NCBI RefSeq assembly: GCF_031755915.1
Contig: NC_083383.1
Location: 19,457,001 to 19,521,000, forward strand
Source of the DNA: Ziziphus jujuba
Lineage: Eukaryota > Streptophyta > Magnoliopsida > Rosales > Rhamnaceae
DNA: 64,000 nucleotides
Direction: 5' to 3'
Shown here: piece after piece, positions 50,664 to 63,821 of the stretch
Layout of the letters: the number at the start of each line of letters is the position of its first letter
How positions within the stretch are numbered: position 1 is the first letter of the stretch
Notes under the pieces: generated by a model
Database searches by the model: none
Told to the model about the DNA's origin: nothing
The model's input: the letters and a program-made list of their open reading frames with translations, nothing else
Translations under genes and position numbers: made by a program

Positions 50664-51160
50664 AAATCCCCACACGATAAATAGAAAACGAAGACCATTT
50701 CTTTTCCCAAAAAAACAAACAGAGAGAAAATTCGGAAGAAAGATAATTTGATGGCATGTAAGAGCATAACACAATTAGTAATGTTAGGAAGTGAGAAGAG
50801 AGAAAAGAGAGAGAGATAATTTAGCAATTACAGTGAACCTTTCCTGTTGGAAAACTAGTATATGGGGAAGAAAGACAAGGGAGAAGTGAAAAAAGAGAAG
50901 AGATAGAGAGAAAGAGAGCCAACGTGTCAAAGTTGGGCTCAAATGGCGGACGTGGTTGGAATTGCAACATTTTGGAGATGTGGTTGGACCCACGAAATTA
51001 TTTCGGCATGCTTTTGTGTTTTAGCTAAAGAAATCTTTGATTGTTTCATCTATGGTTGTGGCTTTTCATTAGCTGAGTTTAGTCTTTTCTGCTTCGGGGA
51101 AGAGTACAATTGGTTGTTCAGGTTTTGATCTTTTGTTTGCCTTTCAAAGTCTTCATTAGC
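50664..51160. other. No gene recognised; purine-rich, UTR-like sequence
   Basis: On the minus strand this is pyrimidine-rich (CTCTCT runs at 50795-50920) and resembles a plant 5' leader feeding into the inverted-repeat arm, but no start exon was identified. It may be the displaced 5' region of a host gene, possibly of the MSL pseudogene. Confidence 0.3.
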
Positions 51161-51164
51161 TTAG

Positions 51165-54100
51165 TGGAGGAAGATAGTAGAGCATGACTTGAAGATGCCA
51201 TTCACAAAATTAATAGGCTTCATCAAGCTTTCCAAGGTATTGTGCTGGTTCTAGAAGAAATAGAGGCGAATCAAGTGGTTAAGCTATCACTTGTTGGGAA
51301 ATTGCTCTTACACAGAAAGTTAAGGAAAAATACTATTTAAACTATTCTCTCAAATGTATGAAAAACAAATAATGCATTCTCAGTGGAGCAAGTAGATGAT
51401 AATTTTTTTTTTTTTTCATATTCAAACACGAGGCAAACGGATGGAAAGTCTAGGAGAGACAACCATGGATGGTAAATGGTGGTCAACTAGTTTTAAAAGA
51501 ATGGCAGAAGGAGTTATCTTAGCAAGAATTAGATTTCTCTCTCACTAAATTTTGGATTCAAATTCATGGTCCTCCTCTAAATCTTATTTCCAAAGAGAAT
51601 GTAATTAAAATTGGTAAGTAGATTAGGCAAGTTGTTGATGTTGATTTGATTGATGATGGTAAACTTTCTAGTTTGAGGTATCCAAGAGTTCGCATTGACA
51701 TTCAACTTAGTAATACTTTAGTCTTTGGCTTTTTCCATCCTAAAGGAGCTAAGGATTTTATGTGGATCCAATTTAGATGTGAAAGATTAGAAGATCTCTG
51801 CTATAAATGTGGCTTCCTTGAAGATACATTATATTCTTATAAAGTCAATCATATGGCAACAATCAAACATCCATTAGAAGGAGAAAATTTCACATACCAC
51901 TGTGTTACCAAATTATACCATTTCAATTAATTTATTCCCACATATTTAAATATTTGTCATATGTTAAATCATTTGCCTTGTCATTTAAAAATTTCCAGCT
52001 CACTATTTTTTTTTCTAAGCACACTAATATTCACTTGCACATAACTCCAGTGACTGCCAAAAACAACAGTAGATGTTCGAAGAGGTGGAGGGCGGGTACA
52101 AAGGGTGTGTCTCCCTAATAATGCTTTAGCAAACCAAATTTCACAGTGTATCATTGGGTTTAAGCTATTAATCTCCTCTGTGTTCCTTCTACATCCATTT
52201 CTTTGGCTTCTTTATTTTTTTGTCCTTGTTTTGGGTTTTCATAATTCTAAATGAATTGGTTTGTTCATTGCAAGATTTTTTTTTCCCAAAGTCATAATTT
52301 TCCACAATTTCAGACCACTGTTAGATTTGCTTTTAGATTTGAGTCTTGTTGTGGAGAGAGAGATTAGGGTATAAGCCATTGAATGTCTGAGAATCATGAC
52401 ATTTTGAGAAGTCATGGATGAGTGGTGGAAGACGAAAACCAACCACTTAGCCTACCTAACCCTTATTTGGATAAGGTAGATTCACTTGATGATACAAATG
52501 TGTTTGTCCTTGTTAAGACTCTGTCGTAATGTGGTGGATTGCCTTATCAGGTAGCCAAGTTATGGAAATTGCAAGAAGTTTCGAAGCTTTTCACTCATGG
52601 ATGTGAAATCTGGTATGTTGAAAGGGAGACCTAGACCTTGTTTGGTTTCCTTCCACATTTGCCATTGTTTATAATGGATGTTGTAGTTACCTCTGCTATT
52701 TCACAGACATGAAGTTACTTGCAAAGGAGAATAACAATAACAAGGAAAAAAAGAAGATAAAATTTCTATTTTAGAAAAAATGGTGAGCTGAAAATTTTGA
52801 AATGACGCAGCAAATGATTTAATAAGTGATAAATATTTAAATATGTGACAATAAATTAGTTGAAGTAGTATAGTCTGATGTGATAACACAGTGATATGCA
52901 AGATTTTCTCCATAAGAAGGGGATATAGAGTCATTCAACCTGCATATTAGAGCTGAACATAAAGATTACAATCGTTCTGAAGACCTTTACTTAAAAAAGA
53001 AAGCCATTAATAATGAACTTGGCAATCCAAGGCAACCATTGAACATGCAAAGTCAAGTTCAGGATAAAAGGAAGGCGAGTAGCATAATACCTGATATATT
53101 AAGAATAGCCATGCTCTGCTTCATCACAAAGGAGCATAGTGGTCGGAGAAGATTCCAAAGCATAAGGAAACATGGAAGATAGGATTATTGCTAGGGAAAA
53201 ACTTCAAAATCAAATAATGGCTTAATTGAAAATCTTAAGGCAAGCATTAATGTTGCTTCGACATCTTTCAAATATGTATTTAATTCAAAATCAGGAGTTT
53301 CAAATAGAGAAGCTAGTACAATCATTATAGTAACTAAAGGATCTAAGGTAACATTGGATGGTAGAACTATAGTTGAAAATGAAAAGACCATTATGGCTTT
53401 GCATCTAATCAAATGAGGTTTGCAAGAGTTGGGCCTTGTTCTTATAGTTTTCTAAGTCCAAAATTTTAGACAATGAAGGCCTCATGGACTTTAACAGGAA
53501 AGTTATTATGAATCCAATAAATACCAGATTCTATTATTGATCTGGGACCGTGTAGGTTTTCAATGAGAGTGAAGGAAAGACAAATAGAGGCATATTTTTC
53601 TCAAGTTTACAATATAAGAAGGAATTTCAAAAAAGTACCTAACATAAAAACCAGAGCAAGAAGTACGATTCAAGTTGAAGAGAATTTTTCTAAAGAGCAA
53701 TATAAGGAGGCAATCTTACAAACTGAATTATAGATAAGTGGAATGGTATCTTCCTAAGAAATCTAGAAGGCCAAGGAGGCGAGCCTCATCATGCCTTTAA
53801 CAGTGCTACGATTTTTATTTCATGGAATTACCGTAAACTTAATCGTCCACAGGCAAAGAGAGCCTTAAAGGCTCTGATGCAAAAACATAAACCATATATT
53901 GTTTTGCTAATGGAAACAAAAGCAAAGGAAGATTTGGTATCGTAGTTTAGAAGGAAGATGAAATTTGAGAATGGTTGTTCAATACCATGTGCTGATAATT
54001 CAGAAGGTTTTGCTCTTTTGTGGACTAATGAAGTTCATTTGAAAAGTCTATTGACTACAAAGAGCTTGATTTTGGCCAAAGCTCATCAATTTGGTAATTT

Positions 54101-54399
54101 TTTCAGATTGATAGTTATGGAGTCTATGGGCTTTGTATCAATGGTAAAACGGTGTCTTTTTGGAAGGATTTTTTTGAACTCACTTAAAATGGCAATAGAC
54201 ATTGACTTTATATAGGAGATATTAATGAAGTGGTAAATAAAAATGGAGAACAAGTTGATAAGAAAGTTCTAGAAGGATAAAGTTTTTTGAAATATTTCAT
54301 GTATATGACTGGTGCACTAGATATGTGTTTTAAAAGGTCTAAATTCAATTGAACTAACAAAAGAAAGGGCTTGGCCAATATCAAAGAGAGGTTGGATAT
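51165..54399 (+). pseudogene. L1-type LINE relic: ORF1 and endonuclease (plus strand)
   Basis: The ORF1 DUF4283-like region reads VKLSLVGKLLLHRKLRKNTI from about 51270, then continues to FGFFHPKGAKDFMWIQFRCE and the knuckle start LCYKCGF (51646-51897). At 51898 a TIR element interrupts; sequence resumes at 52894. The endonuclease starts near 53812 (ISWNYRKLNRPQAKRALKAL, IVLLMETKAKE) and includes GLANIKERLD at 54368-54399, where the copia element enters. Reverse transcriptase is not in the window. Stops are frequent. It belongs to the same general class as the LINE at 18.5-24.3 kb, but the sequences are clearly diverged. Confidence 0.75.
51898..52893. mobile_element. Long-TIR DNA element (about 1 kb), non-autonomous
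   Basis: Starts CACTGTGTTACC and ends GATAACACAGTG, with imperfect terminal inverted repeats of about 110-120 bases (shared CACATATTTAAATATTT, TTAAATCATTTGC, CAGCTCAC). The interior has no transposase. Part of it (52370-52680) reads as a short GC-richer stretch that could be captured sequence. Flanking bases (ACATAC and ATATGC) do not give a clean duplication. Long TIRs suggest a Mutator-like (MULE/MITE) origin, but CACTA-type termini cannot be excluded. Confidence 0.7.
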
Positions 54400-54630
54400 G
54401 TTCGAAATCAAAAAGGTAGTAAAATTGAATCACAATTACAAATACCAAACCCCAAACAAGGATGGTCTATTTAGTTGGATCGAGGCATGCAAATGTGTTG
54501 TCCTTGGAGAAGATACGCCCCTTTCTGCACTGAGTAATCTAACGTTCCTCTCCAAGATACAATGATCCTTCAGCAATTTTGTATGTAGCTAAAAATTCTC
54601 ACGAACTTCTTAGAACACCTATAATTCTCA

Positions 54631-54666
<36 letters not shown>

Positions 54667-55701
54667 GCTAAAATATATTTGATAGTAGTAAAATAATTTT
54701 TGTAAAGGAAATATGGAGGATTTGAAAGAAGAGTATTTTGAGAGAAGAAGAAAGAATAGTTGATTTTCTATTGCTATGTGTTTTCACATGGGAAAGAAAG
54801 CTCTTATTTATAGAGTTTGGAGTGAGAGATTGTTATTGATTAGATGATTTTTAGGGATAAATTAATGATTTTTTGTAACTCAATAACAAGAAAATAAATG
54901 TTAGAAACCAACTTTTTTTAACGTTAATGGATATGTAAACTAATATATACATTACTAATAGATAAAATAGGAAACTGACTTTCACAAAATAAATATACGT
55001 TAAATAGTACTATTTTATAGGAACTGATATACTAATCAAGTCTAATTCAACTAAACAACTGAATTATAATGTTAAAAATAACTTTGACTTAGACTTCTAG
55101 TAAAATCCTTCTTCATATAATATATAATATTAATAATTTTTTAATTATAACAATCCCCCACATGATTTAAAAATTATAAAAATATAATTTTATAAAATAA
55201 ATATCCTTTAAGCAATTTTTACTATACAATGGGTGTAAGTATCTTCTAGGTTTGAACCAACATTTCGTATTTATAAGTTTTCATCTAAAATAACCATAAT
55301 AAGCTAAGTCTTAAACTAGGCACTTTGAACTAGATTTTCACTTACAATACACACAGTACAAGTAATTCTTCTTGAGTTCTATTATGGTTTGTGCTTTAAC
55401 GGTCATACACACGTATCTTATATCATGAGTATATTTAGGGAGTAGCCTGATTTTCTATGGTAGTGACCACAATGCGATACTCACTTGGGTGAAACCTCCA
55501 AGGGAAGTATGTGATCAATTCTCTGCAAATATACATGCCTTGGTTTCATTTAGAGTTATACTCTTCCTATACCATCACAATTTTTAAGCACTATCACCAT
55601 AGGAATGGAACCAAGAAATTTTCCTCAATTATAGAATAGTGCTTCATAGTCACATTCCTGTTTCATTCTTACCCATTGAACATTCTTCATGGGATCTCCA
55701 A

Positions 55702-58541
55702 TCATAAAGGTTGGGCATCTGTTGTGGTGACTATATTTGTAGGCTTCGGTCCCATTCCCCTCGATGATTCAATAACTCGCCCGAGCGCTAAGCCTTTTGT
55801 AAGTGAGTCTGCAATATTCTTTTCAGATTTAACAAAATCAAGAAAAATAACACGATGTGTTAGTAATTGTTTAATAGTTTTATGTCTAATCCTTATATGT
55901 CTCCTCTTCTCGTTATTATTTTTACTCTTTGCCATTGCAATAGTTACTTGACTATCACAATGCAAAAGAACAGCAGGAATTGGATGAGATTAAATTGGTA
56001 AGTCTGCCAGAAGACTTCTCAACCATTAAGCTTCATTACTGGCAAGGTCTAGAGCAATGAACTTAACTTCCATGGTTGACCTAGAAATTAGAGTCTGCTT
56101 TGTTGAGTTTCATGTTACTGCACCATAACACAAAGTAAAAACATAACCATTGGTGGTCGTAGTTTCATCTAAATTTGAAATCCAATTAGCATTACAAAAA
56201 CCTTCCAAGACTGCTGGAAAACCAGTATAATTAGTACCATAATCATTTATACCTTTAAGATATTAAAGATCCTTTCTATAGCAATCCAATGATTACTACT
56301 AGGATTACTAGTATACCCACTTAATCTATTAACAGCATAAGATATATCAAGTCTGATGCAATTAGATAACTACATAAAGCAACCAATAAGTTGAGAATAT
56401 AAAAGCTACGATATTGCACCACCTTTATTTTTTGTTAACTTTTACTTAGGATCAAAAGGTGTAGACACAGGATTCACATAAAAAAAGTTAAACTTTTTTA
56501 ATACATATTCAACATAATGTCTTTGTGTCAAAGTAATACCTATATCATACTTTATTAGTATCATGCCTAAAATAACATTAGCAATGCCGAGATCCTTCAT
56601 ATCAAAATTCTTAGACAAAAACAATTTTGTATCATTAATGACATTCAAATTTGTACCAAAAATAAGAATACCATCTACATATAAATAAAGAATTACACAT
56701 GTATTTTCTAAAAATGTAATATAAACACATTTATCAGCATCGCAAATAACAAAACCATTAGAAATAATCACACTATGAAACTTTTCATGTCATTGCTTTG
56801 GTGCTTGTTTTAAACCATAAAGAGATTTAACTAATTTACAAACTTTCTTGTCTTGACCAGGACTAATAAAACCTTCAGGTTTGTTCATGTAAATCTCTTC
56901 ATCTAATTTACCATTCAAAAAATCAGTTTTCACATCTATTTGTTGAATTTGTAATTTGTAAATGGAAGCCAAAGCAATTAAAATTCTAATAGTAATGATT
57001 TTAGTAACAGGAGAATAAGTATTGAAGAAATCAATGTCTTTTTCTTGTTTGAAAACTTTTGCAACAAGTCTAGCTCTAAATTTTTCAATCGAGCCATTAG
57101 TTCAATTTTTCTTAAAATTCCATTTGCACCCAATCATTTTACAATCAGAAGGAAGATTAGTTAAAATCCATGTATTATTGCTCATTATTGAATCCATTTC
57201 ACTATTAATAGCTTCTTTCCAAAAATGAGAATCTGGAGAATCCATGGCTTCATTCAAAGTTTTAGGGTCATTTTTTATTAAAAAGGTTAAAAAATGATTT
57301 TCAAAATTGTTCTCTACTCTATTTCTTTTACTCCTCGTAAGTTCAATTTGATCTTTAAAAAGAATAAAATTAGAAGTTGAGTTTTCACTAACTTATTTTG
57401 AAATTTTATCTTTCATTGGAAATATATTTTCAAAGAAATTAGGATTACGAGATTCTATAATAGTATTCATAGAAAAATCAGAAACATCAAATTTTAATAT
57501 CAAAAATTTATAAATAATACTATTGAAAGAATAACCAATACAATCACAGTCAATGGTTTTAAAATTCAATTTTCTCTTTTTGTTTATAGGAATACTTACC
57601 TTTGTAAAACACCCTCGCACTTTGAGAAATTTCAAATTATATTTCGTATTTTTCCAAAGCTCATAAGAAGTTTTATCAAAATTTTTATAGGGAATACTAT
57701 TAAGTATTAAACATGCAGAATGTAAAGCTTCACTCAATAGATTATTAGGCAAACTAGAACTAATAAACATAGAATTTACCATATCAAGTAATGTTCTATT
57801 TTTCCTTTCAACTACACCATTTGACTGCGGTGAATAAGGTGCAATTACCTGATGAATAATGCCATGTGATTCACAAAATTCATTCATCTTGTTAGAAGTA
57901 TACTCACTACCTCTGCTAGATCTCAAAATCTTTCTTTTCCTCTCAAGCTGATTTTCTACTTCAACTTTATAAACCTTGAACATATCAAATAATTCACTTT
58001 TATAATAAATTAAATAAACATAACAATATTTAGAGAAATCATCAATAAAAGTAATAAAATAACGTTTACCACCACGAGTCAAAATATTGTTGCAATCATA
58101 TATATATATCAATATGAATTAATTGTAACAAAGTAGTTTCTTTTTCAATAGATTTAAAAGGTTTTCTAAATTGTTTTGCTTGAACTCAAACGTCACATTT
58201 TCCATAAATAAAAGAAGATTTTAGAATAAGATTTAAATTCATCATTCTTTTAATTGAATTGAAATTAACATGCCCAAGCCTACCATGCCAAAAATTAGAA
58301 CATTCAACATTTGCAACAAAAGTATAAGAAGTAGACAAATCATAAATAGTGCAATTGACAATATTAAGTTTAAACAAACCATCATACAAATATCCTTTGC
58401 TAATAAAACAATCATTCTTCATAAATACAACTCTATTTGACTCAAATACAACTTGGCAACCATTTTGAACCAATAAACAAGTACTAATTAAATTTTTCCT
58501 AATATCTGGAACATGCTTACCACCATCTAAAACAATAGAAT
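55702..58541 (-). pseudogene. Copia pol relic: integrase, reverse transcriptase, RNase H
   Basis: GAG-pre-integrase at 58186-58541 (FWHGRLGHVNFNSIKRMMNL). Integrase at 57393-58112 (DDFSKYCYVYLI; IAPYSPQSNGVVERKNRTLL), where the RSDRG aspartate is replaced by serine (RSSRGSEY). Reverse transcriptase at 56442-56972 (IDVKTDFLNGKLDEEIYMNK, then LYVDGILIFG with YVDG for YVDD). RNase H end at 55702-55965 (KRRHIRIRHKTIKQLL, NIADSLTKGL). Stops occur throughout, and the frame is disabled in two catalytic sites as well. It continues upstream at 61858. Confidence 0.85.
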
Positions 58542-61500
58542 TGTAACATCCCGTCCCAAAGTACATCGGAATTTTTGCACGTTGATCGAGGTTGACCGTT
58601 GACTGAAAGGGTCAAAATTTTGACTTTTTGTTCTGGATGGAATTTGGCATTGGCTGAGGCACCATTGCGGAGTACACATCGACCTGAGTTTGTAGACTAG
58701 TAGGACGTCGAAAACAAAGCTATAGTTTGAAAGTTATGCGCAAAACAATTTGAGGTCCAAACTGTCCAAGGGTGCCCGAGTTAACTTTTTATTTTTGTAA
58801 AATTGAGTTTTGACTCATGCATGATTGTGAAGTAATTATCGATATAAGTTCATAGACTAATGGCACGCCTGATTTGGACATGTGGTTTAAAAGTTATGGA
58901 CCTGCAAATTTTTCAGAATACCGTAATATTTTAATATATTTTGACTTGAGTGAACAGTATGTGTCATATGTCCTGTTTTCAGCCAATCCCGTGAGTGAAC
59001 AGTGTCACCCACAGGTGGCTTTTATTTTGGCCAAAACATATGTGGGCCAGGGGAAGAGAAAGAAAGAAGGGAGGAGAGAAAGAGAGGGAGAGAAGCCACC
59101 ACCATTGGCCACCACCGTTAACCATCGTCCGGTCATTTCTAAGCCACACGTGCCACTCCAGCTTGAAGCCCACCTGAAAACCGGCCGGCGAGCTAAAAAT
59201 CACCGCCAGATCACCGGCAACACGCCCGGATCGGGGCATCTCCCAAACCAAACCTCTGTTTGCCTCATCGCCGGTCCCATTGAGTTACCCATCACCAGAT
59301 CTACCACTTCACCAAATTTCACGGCCAATGGCCTCCGGACACACCGTCGAAGGTGGCAGATTCCTGTGACCACGGCGCCTCACCAAAAAACCCAATTTTG
59401 GTGAGTTTCCGATCACCCCACCTATCCTTCCCCACTAATTCAACCTCTCTAAACCCAAATCTGAGGTCGGTTTCCTCCAATTCGCGACAGGTTGAGAGAA
59501 TCGAAGACTTGAATTCTGAGAGATTTCTGACAAGATTCCTGCCACCACGGGTCCGATCTCCGGGAGGTAAGCCTTAATCCGTGATCCTCGTTCTATAAGT
59601 TTCATTTTGGTATATTACTCACAAAATTTGGTTAACGTTTGTGTTAAATCCTCCGGGTAACCGTGTATAATTTACCTGATTAAAATATTAATTTAATCGG
59701 TTCGTGTATTGTCAATGTTCTAGGAACACGTGTGAATTGTAGAATTGATCCTACGGAGGATCTTGGTTTAATTGCATGCTCGAGGTGAGTGACCCACCTT
59801 CAAAATTATTTTGGAATGTTAAAATATATATATTTTATGTTAATTGGTTATTTGAAGAATATCTTTTATATGTTGAATATTTAGTAAATTTATATTTGGA
59901 ATTTTGATGCCAAAATTGACTGAATTATAATTATTTGTGCATCAAGAAATATTTTGATTTCAAGAATTTTATGGAAATGGGATTTTGTTAATAATTGTTA
60001 AATTTTATTGTTGGAATATTGTGTAATTAGAAATGCTTTCATATGAATTTTAATATATGTTTAATATTTGAAGAAATTTCCATTCAAGTTTACAATGCCG
60101 ATTTATGATGGTTTTAATATATGTGTTGTTGCCAAAAATATATTTGGGATTTTAAAGGAATTATGATTTAAGGTTTTTAATTAATTATTGTTGAATTTGA
60201 TGTTGATTTTATAATGCATAACAAATGCGTTTACATTATTTTAAGAATATATGAATTTCATGTGGTTTTAATATTATTTTTGGCATGATTTGATTTTAAA
60301 TATTTCAAGAAAAATATTGGTTTAAGTTATGGTGCTCTCAAAATATATATTTATGCACTTGAAATATTATCTGGTGGATTTTATGATATGGGAACTATTA
60401 TATATTATCGATGGATTTATGCTGGTGATATTTAAGAAAAATGTGGAAATGTGAATTTGAAAAATAATATAATTCCCATGGTGAGTTTTGGAAAAATTGT
60501 TATTTTTAAAATAATATAGTTATTTGTTTTAGATGCACTTATACAGTATTGATGTTCTGTACTATATATGTGGATGAGCGCGCAAGTTGTAATGTCTCCC
60601 GTGAATTGCTATCGGACCGAGGGCAGGCAAGTTCTATGTGGTGCACATAAGCCGCCTCCTCCATGGCCAGGATGATGGTTTAAGTAGCGGTGTTGTCGGG
60701 ACGCCGAAGAGATCTTATGCAAGTTTCTCTCTTTAACCTCCCGTCGGACTATTCTCGGGACGCTGGGTATCGTAGAGCATCACTGGTATATAGTATGATG
60801 CGTCAAGTATTATTTTTCAGATATAAATTTCAAATCCTAAAGTTTTAAAGTCGTATTTGAATTAAATGTATTTAACTTGTTTTATCACCTATTTCCAATT
60901 AGTAATTTCTAAAATGTATTTATTCATATTTTATGTCACTTATTTTAAATCAATGTTTTAAAAATGCATCTTGCCATATTTTTTATTATATAGATTGGTT
61001 GAATATTTTAAAAAGAATTTTATAATATTTTTTTACCACTTATTTTACACGATTGTTTATAATTATTTAAATTATATTTTTGACATTATTTATTTTGATT
61101 TATTAAATCAAATTTTATGAATTATATATTGAATTTCACTTTTATGTTATATTTCTTTAATGCAAGTATTTTGAATTATTTTATTGTATTTTATTCGTAT
61201 TTGGAGCATAAAAGATTGGGTTTTGCGAAAATATTTTAAAAGGGGAACTTTTCCAACGGAGTGAATGATGAGGGTTTTGAGAGAAAACATTATTTTCAAT
61301 TAATTATTATTTATTTGCTTATTTATTCTTAATTAATCAAGTGTACTATGACTATCGTTACTATTATAGTTGTATAGTAGATAGGATCACTCATTGAGAT
61401 GATTAGCATCTCACATTTTTAAATCCGTTCCCCTAGGTACAAGGATTGGTAAACGTTCATCCGAAGCAAGCTTGACCTTCATTGCTGTCGTATTTCAAGG

Positions 61501-61857
61501 AGTTCTCTTTCTTTTTATTATTTCTATTGTAATATTCCTTTCCATCCTTTGTTGTATAACTTTCATACTTAATTGTACCCTATGATGCTCTGTATACTAT
61601 ATTGGATATATTTTATTAAATACTACATCAGTTTCCTATTTAATTTATGGAACTGCTGATTATTGTGGAATTAAATTGTAGTAAGGTGGAGAAATAAGGC
61701 GGTATATATAGAAGTGTGTTTTCAGTGCAGAGAATTGTGGTAAGTCCAACCCTTAGGGGAGGTTCTACCAGATTTTCCATTGGAGGGTCCGGTAGGGTTT
61801 TCCTGGGATCAGGGCTTATCTAGGGTTCCGGTGAGGGATTTTGGATGGGTCCAGACA
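58542..61857. mobile_element. 3.3-kb solo LTR (Del/Tekay-style gypsy) inside copia pol
   Basis: Starts TGTAACATCCCG and ends CCAGACA. It is flanked by a perfect 5-bp duplication AGAAT (58537-58541 and 61858-61862). Removing it rejoins the copia frame as SG plus NSIVLDGGKHVPDI. It contains no internal domains; the GC-richer block at 60580-60800 and the purine-rich block at 59040-59100 are parts of the LTR. The TGTAACATCCC start and 3-kb size suit Del/Tekay chromovirus LTRs. The perfect duplication makes it among the younger insertions here. LTR orientation is taken as plus from the TGTAACATCCC start. Confidence 0.88.
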
Positions 61858-61862
61858 AGAAT

Positions 61863-62900
61863 TGCCAGAAAAAAAATTCAATTTCACTTGTCATTCTCCT
61901 ATTATTCGAGCTAAATTTCCCTTTCCCATGCTTACTATTTTTGTGTTTGATTCTTGATATGAAGAAAATAATTTAAGAAAATAAATTTTTTTATCAAAAC
62001 AAACATGAACATTAGCCCCTGAATCAATCCACCAATCATTTGATTCAAAAATAAAATTTGTTTGTGGGCTAGAAATAAAATACCCATTAGCATGTGAGAA
62101 AGAATTTGTTTCTAAGACATTTGTTTGTGTTTTTGTACCAAAAGATCCATGAGTATTTTGTGTAACTCTTTTTTTGAAAAAACAATCTTTAGTCTTATAA
62201 TTCGTTTCACCACAAACCCAATAAGAACCCATCTTTTTCTTAATAATAAATTTCTTTTTTATTAGAATTGTTGGCATTTTGGTTTTTGTTAAACCTAATT
62301 TTTTTTAAACCTTTGGTTTTTAGTTTATGCAAAGTTTCAACAATATGGGCTTTGTCTTGAAAATAATTTTTGGAAGATTTTAAAGTCTCATGGTGTTTAT
62401 CTTCTATCCAAAGACAAACAAGCAATTTATCAAAAGAAAATTTTATGGTTTTTTGTTTCAAAATTCTTTGAAAACCAGAGCAAGAAGAAGACAATTTTTT
62501 TCAAAATCATGAATTTGATCAGAAAGAGATTTACCATTAACTATGTGAAAATCAAGCCATTTTCCAACAGAATATCTTTTAAAACCAAGTTCCTTAGCCC
62601 ATATTTTTGTTCCAAAGCATCCAACAATTCAAAAGTAGATTTAGTAGAACAAAAAATATGGTAAATATTTTCAAACAAAGCACTCAAAATTCTACCATGG
62701 CATAGTATATATTTTTCATCAAAATCAACAGCAATAGAAACAATTTGAGAATCGTTACTAGAATCCCTACCAGAATCTAAAGATACAATAGATTTAGAAG
62801 AACCAATAGTTTTAGAAACATTTTCTTTTGCATTTGATGATTTAAGAATAACAGAATAAAGACCCAAAGTAGTGAGGCAAAATTATTTCATTTGTTGTTA
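61863..62900 (-). pseudogene. Copia gag and protease relic
   Basis: 5' coding part of the copia element, upstream of the solo LTR. Gag pieces lie at 62541-62867 (IYHIFCSTKSTFELLDALEQ) and 62240-62494 (KTIKFSFDKLLVCLWIEDKH). A degenerate zinc knuckle reads WVCGETNYKTKDC near 62200. The protease catalytic motif WWIDSGANVHVC is at about 62010. MGKGNLARIIGE is followed by a TGA just before the LTR. Frames change between pieces. The catalytic DSG of the protease is still present. Confidence 0.75.
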
Positions 62901-63821
62901 CCAACATTTGAAATTTTGACTAGAAAATTTTTCAATTTTGTAAGAAACAAAACCAACAGATACCATAGTAAAATAAAATGCTATGAGAACAAAAATTCGA
63001 ACAGAATGTCTTCTCTAAGAATGTTCGAAATAAAACAAGTAGTAAGACTCAATCACAGTTATTAATACCAAACATCAAATAACAATAATAAAATAATAAA
63101 CAATTATTCAAAGTTTAGGATAGCCTGTTTAGTTGGATTCGAGGCATGCAAATGCGCTGTCATTAGAGAAGATACACCCTCTTCTGCACTGGATTGTCTA
63201 ACATTCTTCTCCCAAGATACAACGATCATTCAGGAATCTTGTGTGCAGCTAAGCATTTCCATGAACTTTTTAGAACACCTATAATGCTGAAAATATATAT
63301 ACATATATATATATACACTAAAATATATTTGATAGTAGTAAAATAATTTTTGTAAAGGAAATATGGAGGATTTAAGAGAAGAGTATCTTGAGAGAAGAAG
63401 AAAGAATAGTTGATTTTTTATTGCTATGTGTTTCCAAATGGGAAAGAAAGCTCCTATTTATAGAGCTTAGAGTAAGAGACTATTATTAATTGGATGATTT
63501 TGTGGAATAAAATTACTGATTTTTTGTAACATAATAACAAGAAAAATAAATGTTAAAAACCAAATTTTTTTTTATTTTTAACATTGATAGATATATAAAC
63601 TAATATGTACGTTAGTAGCAGATAAAATAGGAAACTAATTTTCATAAGATAACTAAATATATATGTTAGATAATACTAGTTATAGGAACTATATTCTAGT
63701 CAAGTCTAATTCAACTAAACAACCGAATTATAACGTTAAAAATATATTACACTTAGTCTTCTAGTAAAATCATTCTTCATATAATATATAATATTAATAA
63801 TTTTTTAAATCAATTATAACA

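Larger units (their letters stand above)
54400..63821 (-). mobile_element. Ty1/copia retrotransposon with LTRs, nested in LINE
   Basis: LTRs at 54400-55152 (753 bp, 3' LTR) and 63022-63821 (800 bp, 5' LTR) begin TGTTCGAAAT and end ATTATAACA on the plus strand. A purine tract (GTGGGGGAT on the minus strand, about 55153-55162) precedes the 3' LTR. Flanks GGATA (54395-54399) and TGATA (63822-63826) match at four of five bases. Across them the LINE endonuclease frame rejoins as ERLD plus KAIY, confirming the insertion. The element is interrupted by a 3.3-kb solo LTR at 58542-61857. No canonical initiator-Met primer site was seen next to the 5' LTR. Confidence 0.9.

Noticed and set aside
50943..51128. 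61-codon open frame starting MADVVGIATFW
   Set aside because: No domain, no splice context and no codon pattern to support it; it lies between the inverted-repeat arm and the LINE relic.
54600..54666. TA-rich microsatellite as a functional site
   Set aside because: The same tract occurs at the matching place in the other copia LTR (63285-63320), so it is part of the LTR.
58874..59404. 176-codon open frame on the plus strand with GC-richer composition
   Set aside because: It lies wholly inside the solo LTR defined by the AGAAT duplication, shows no domain, and is low in complexity (Pro/Thr/His-rich); treated as LTR sequence.
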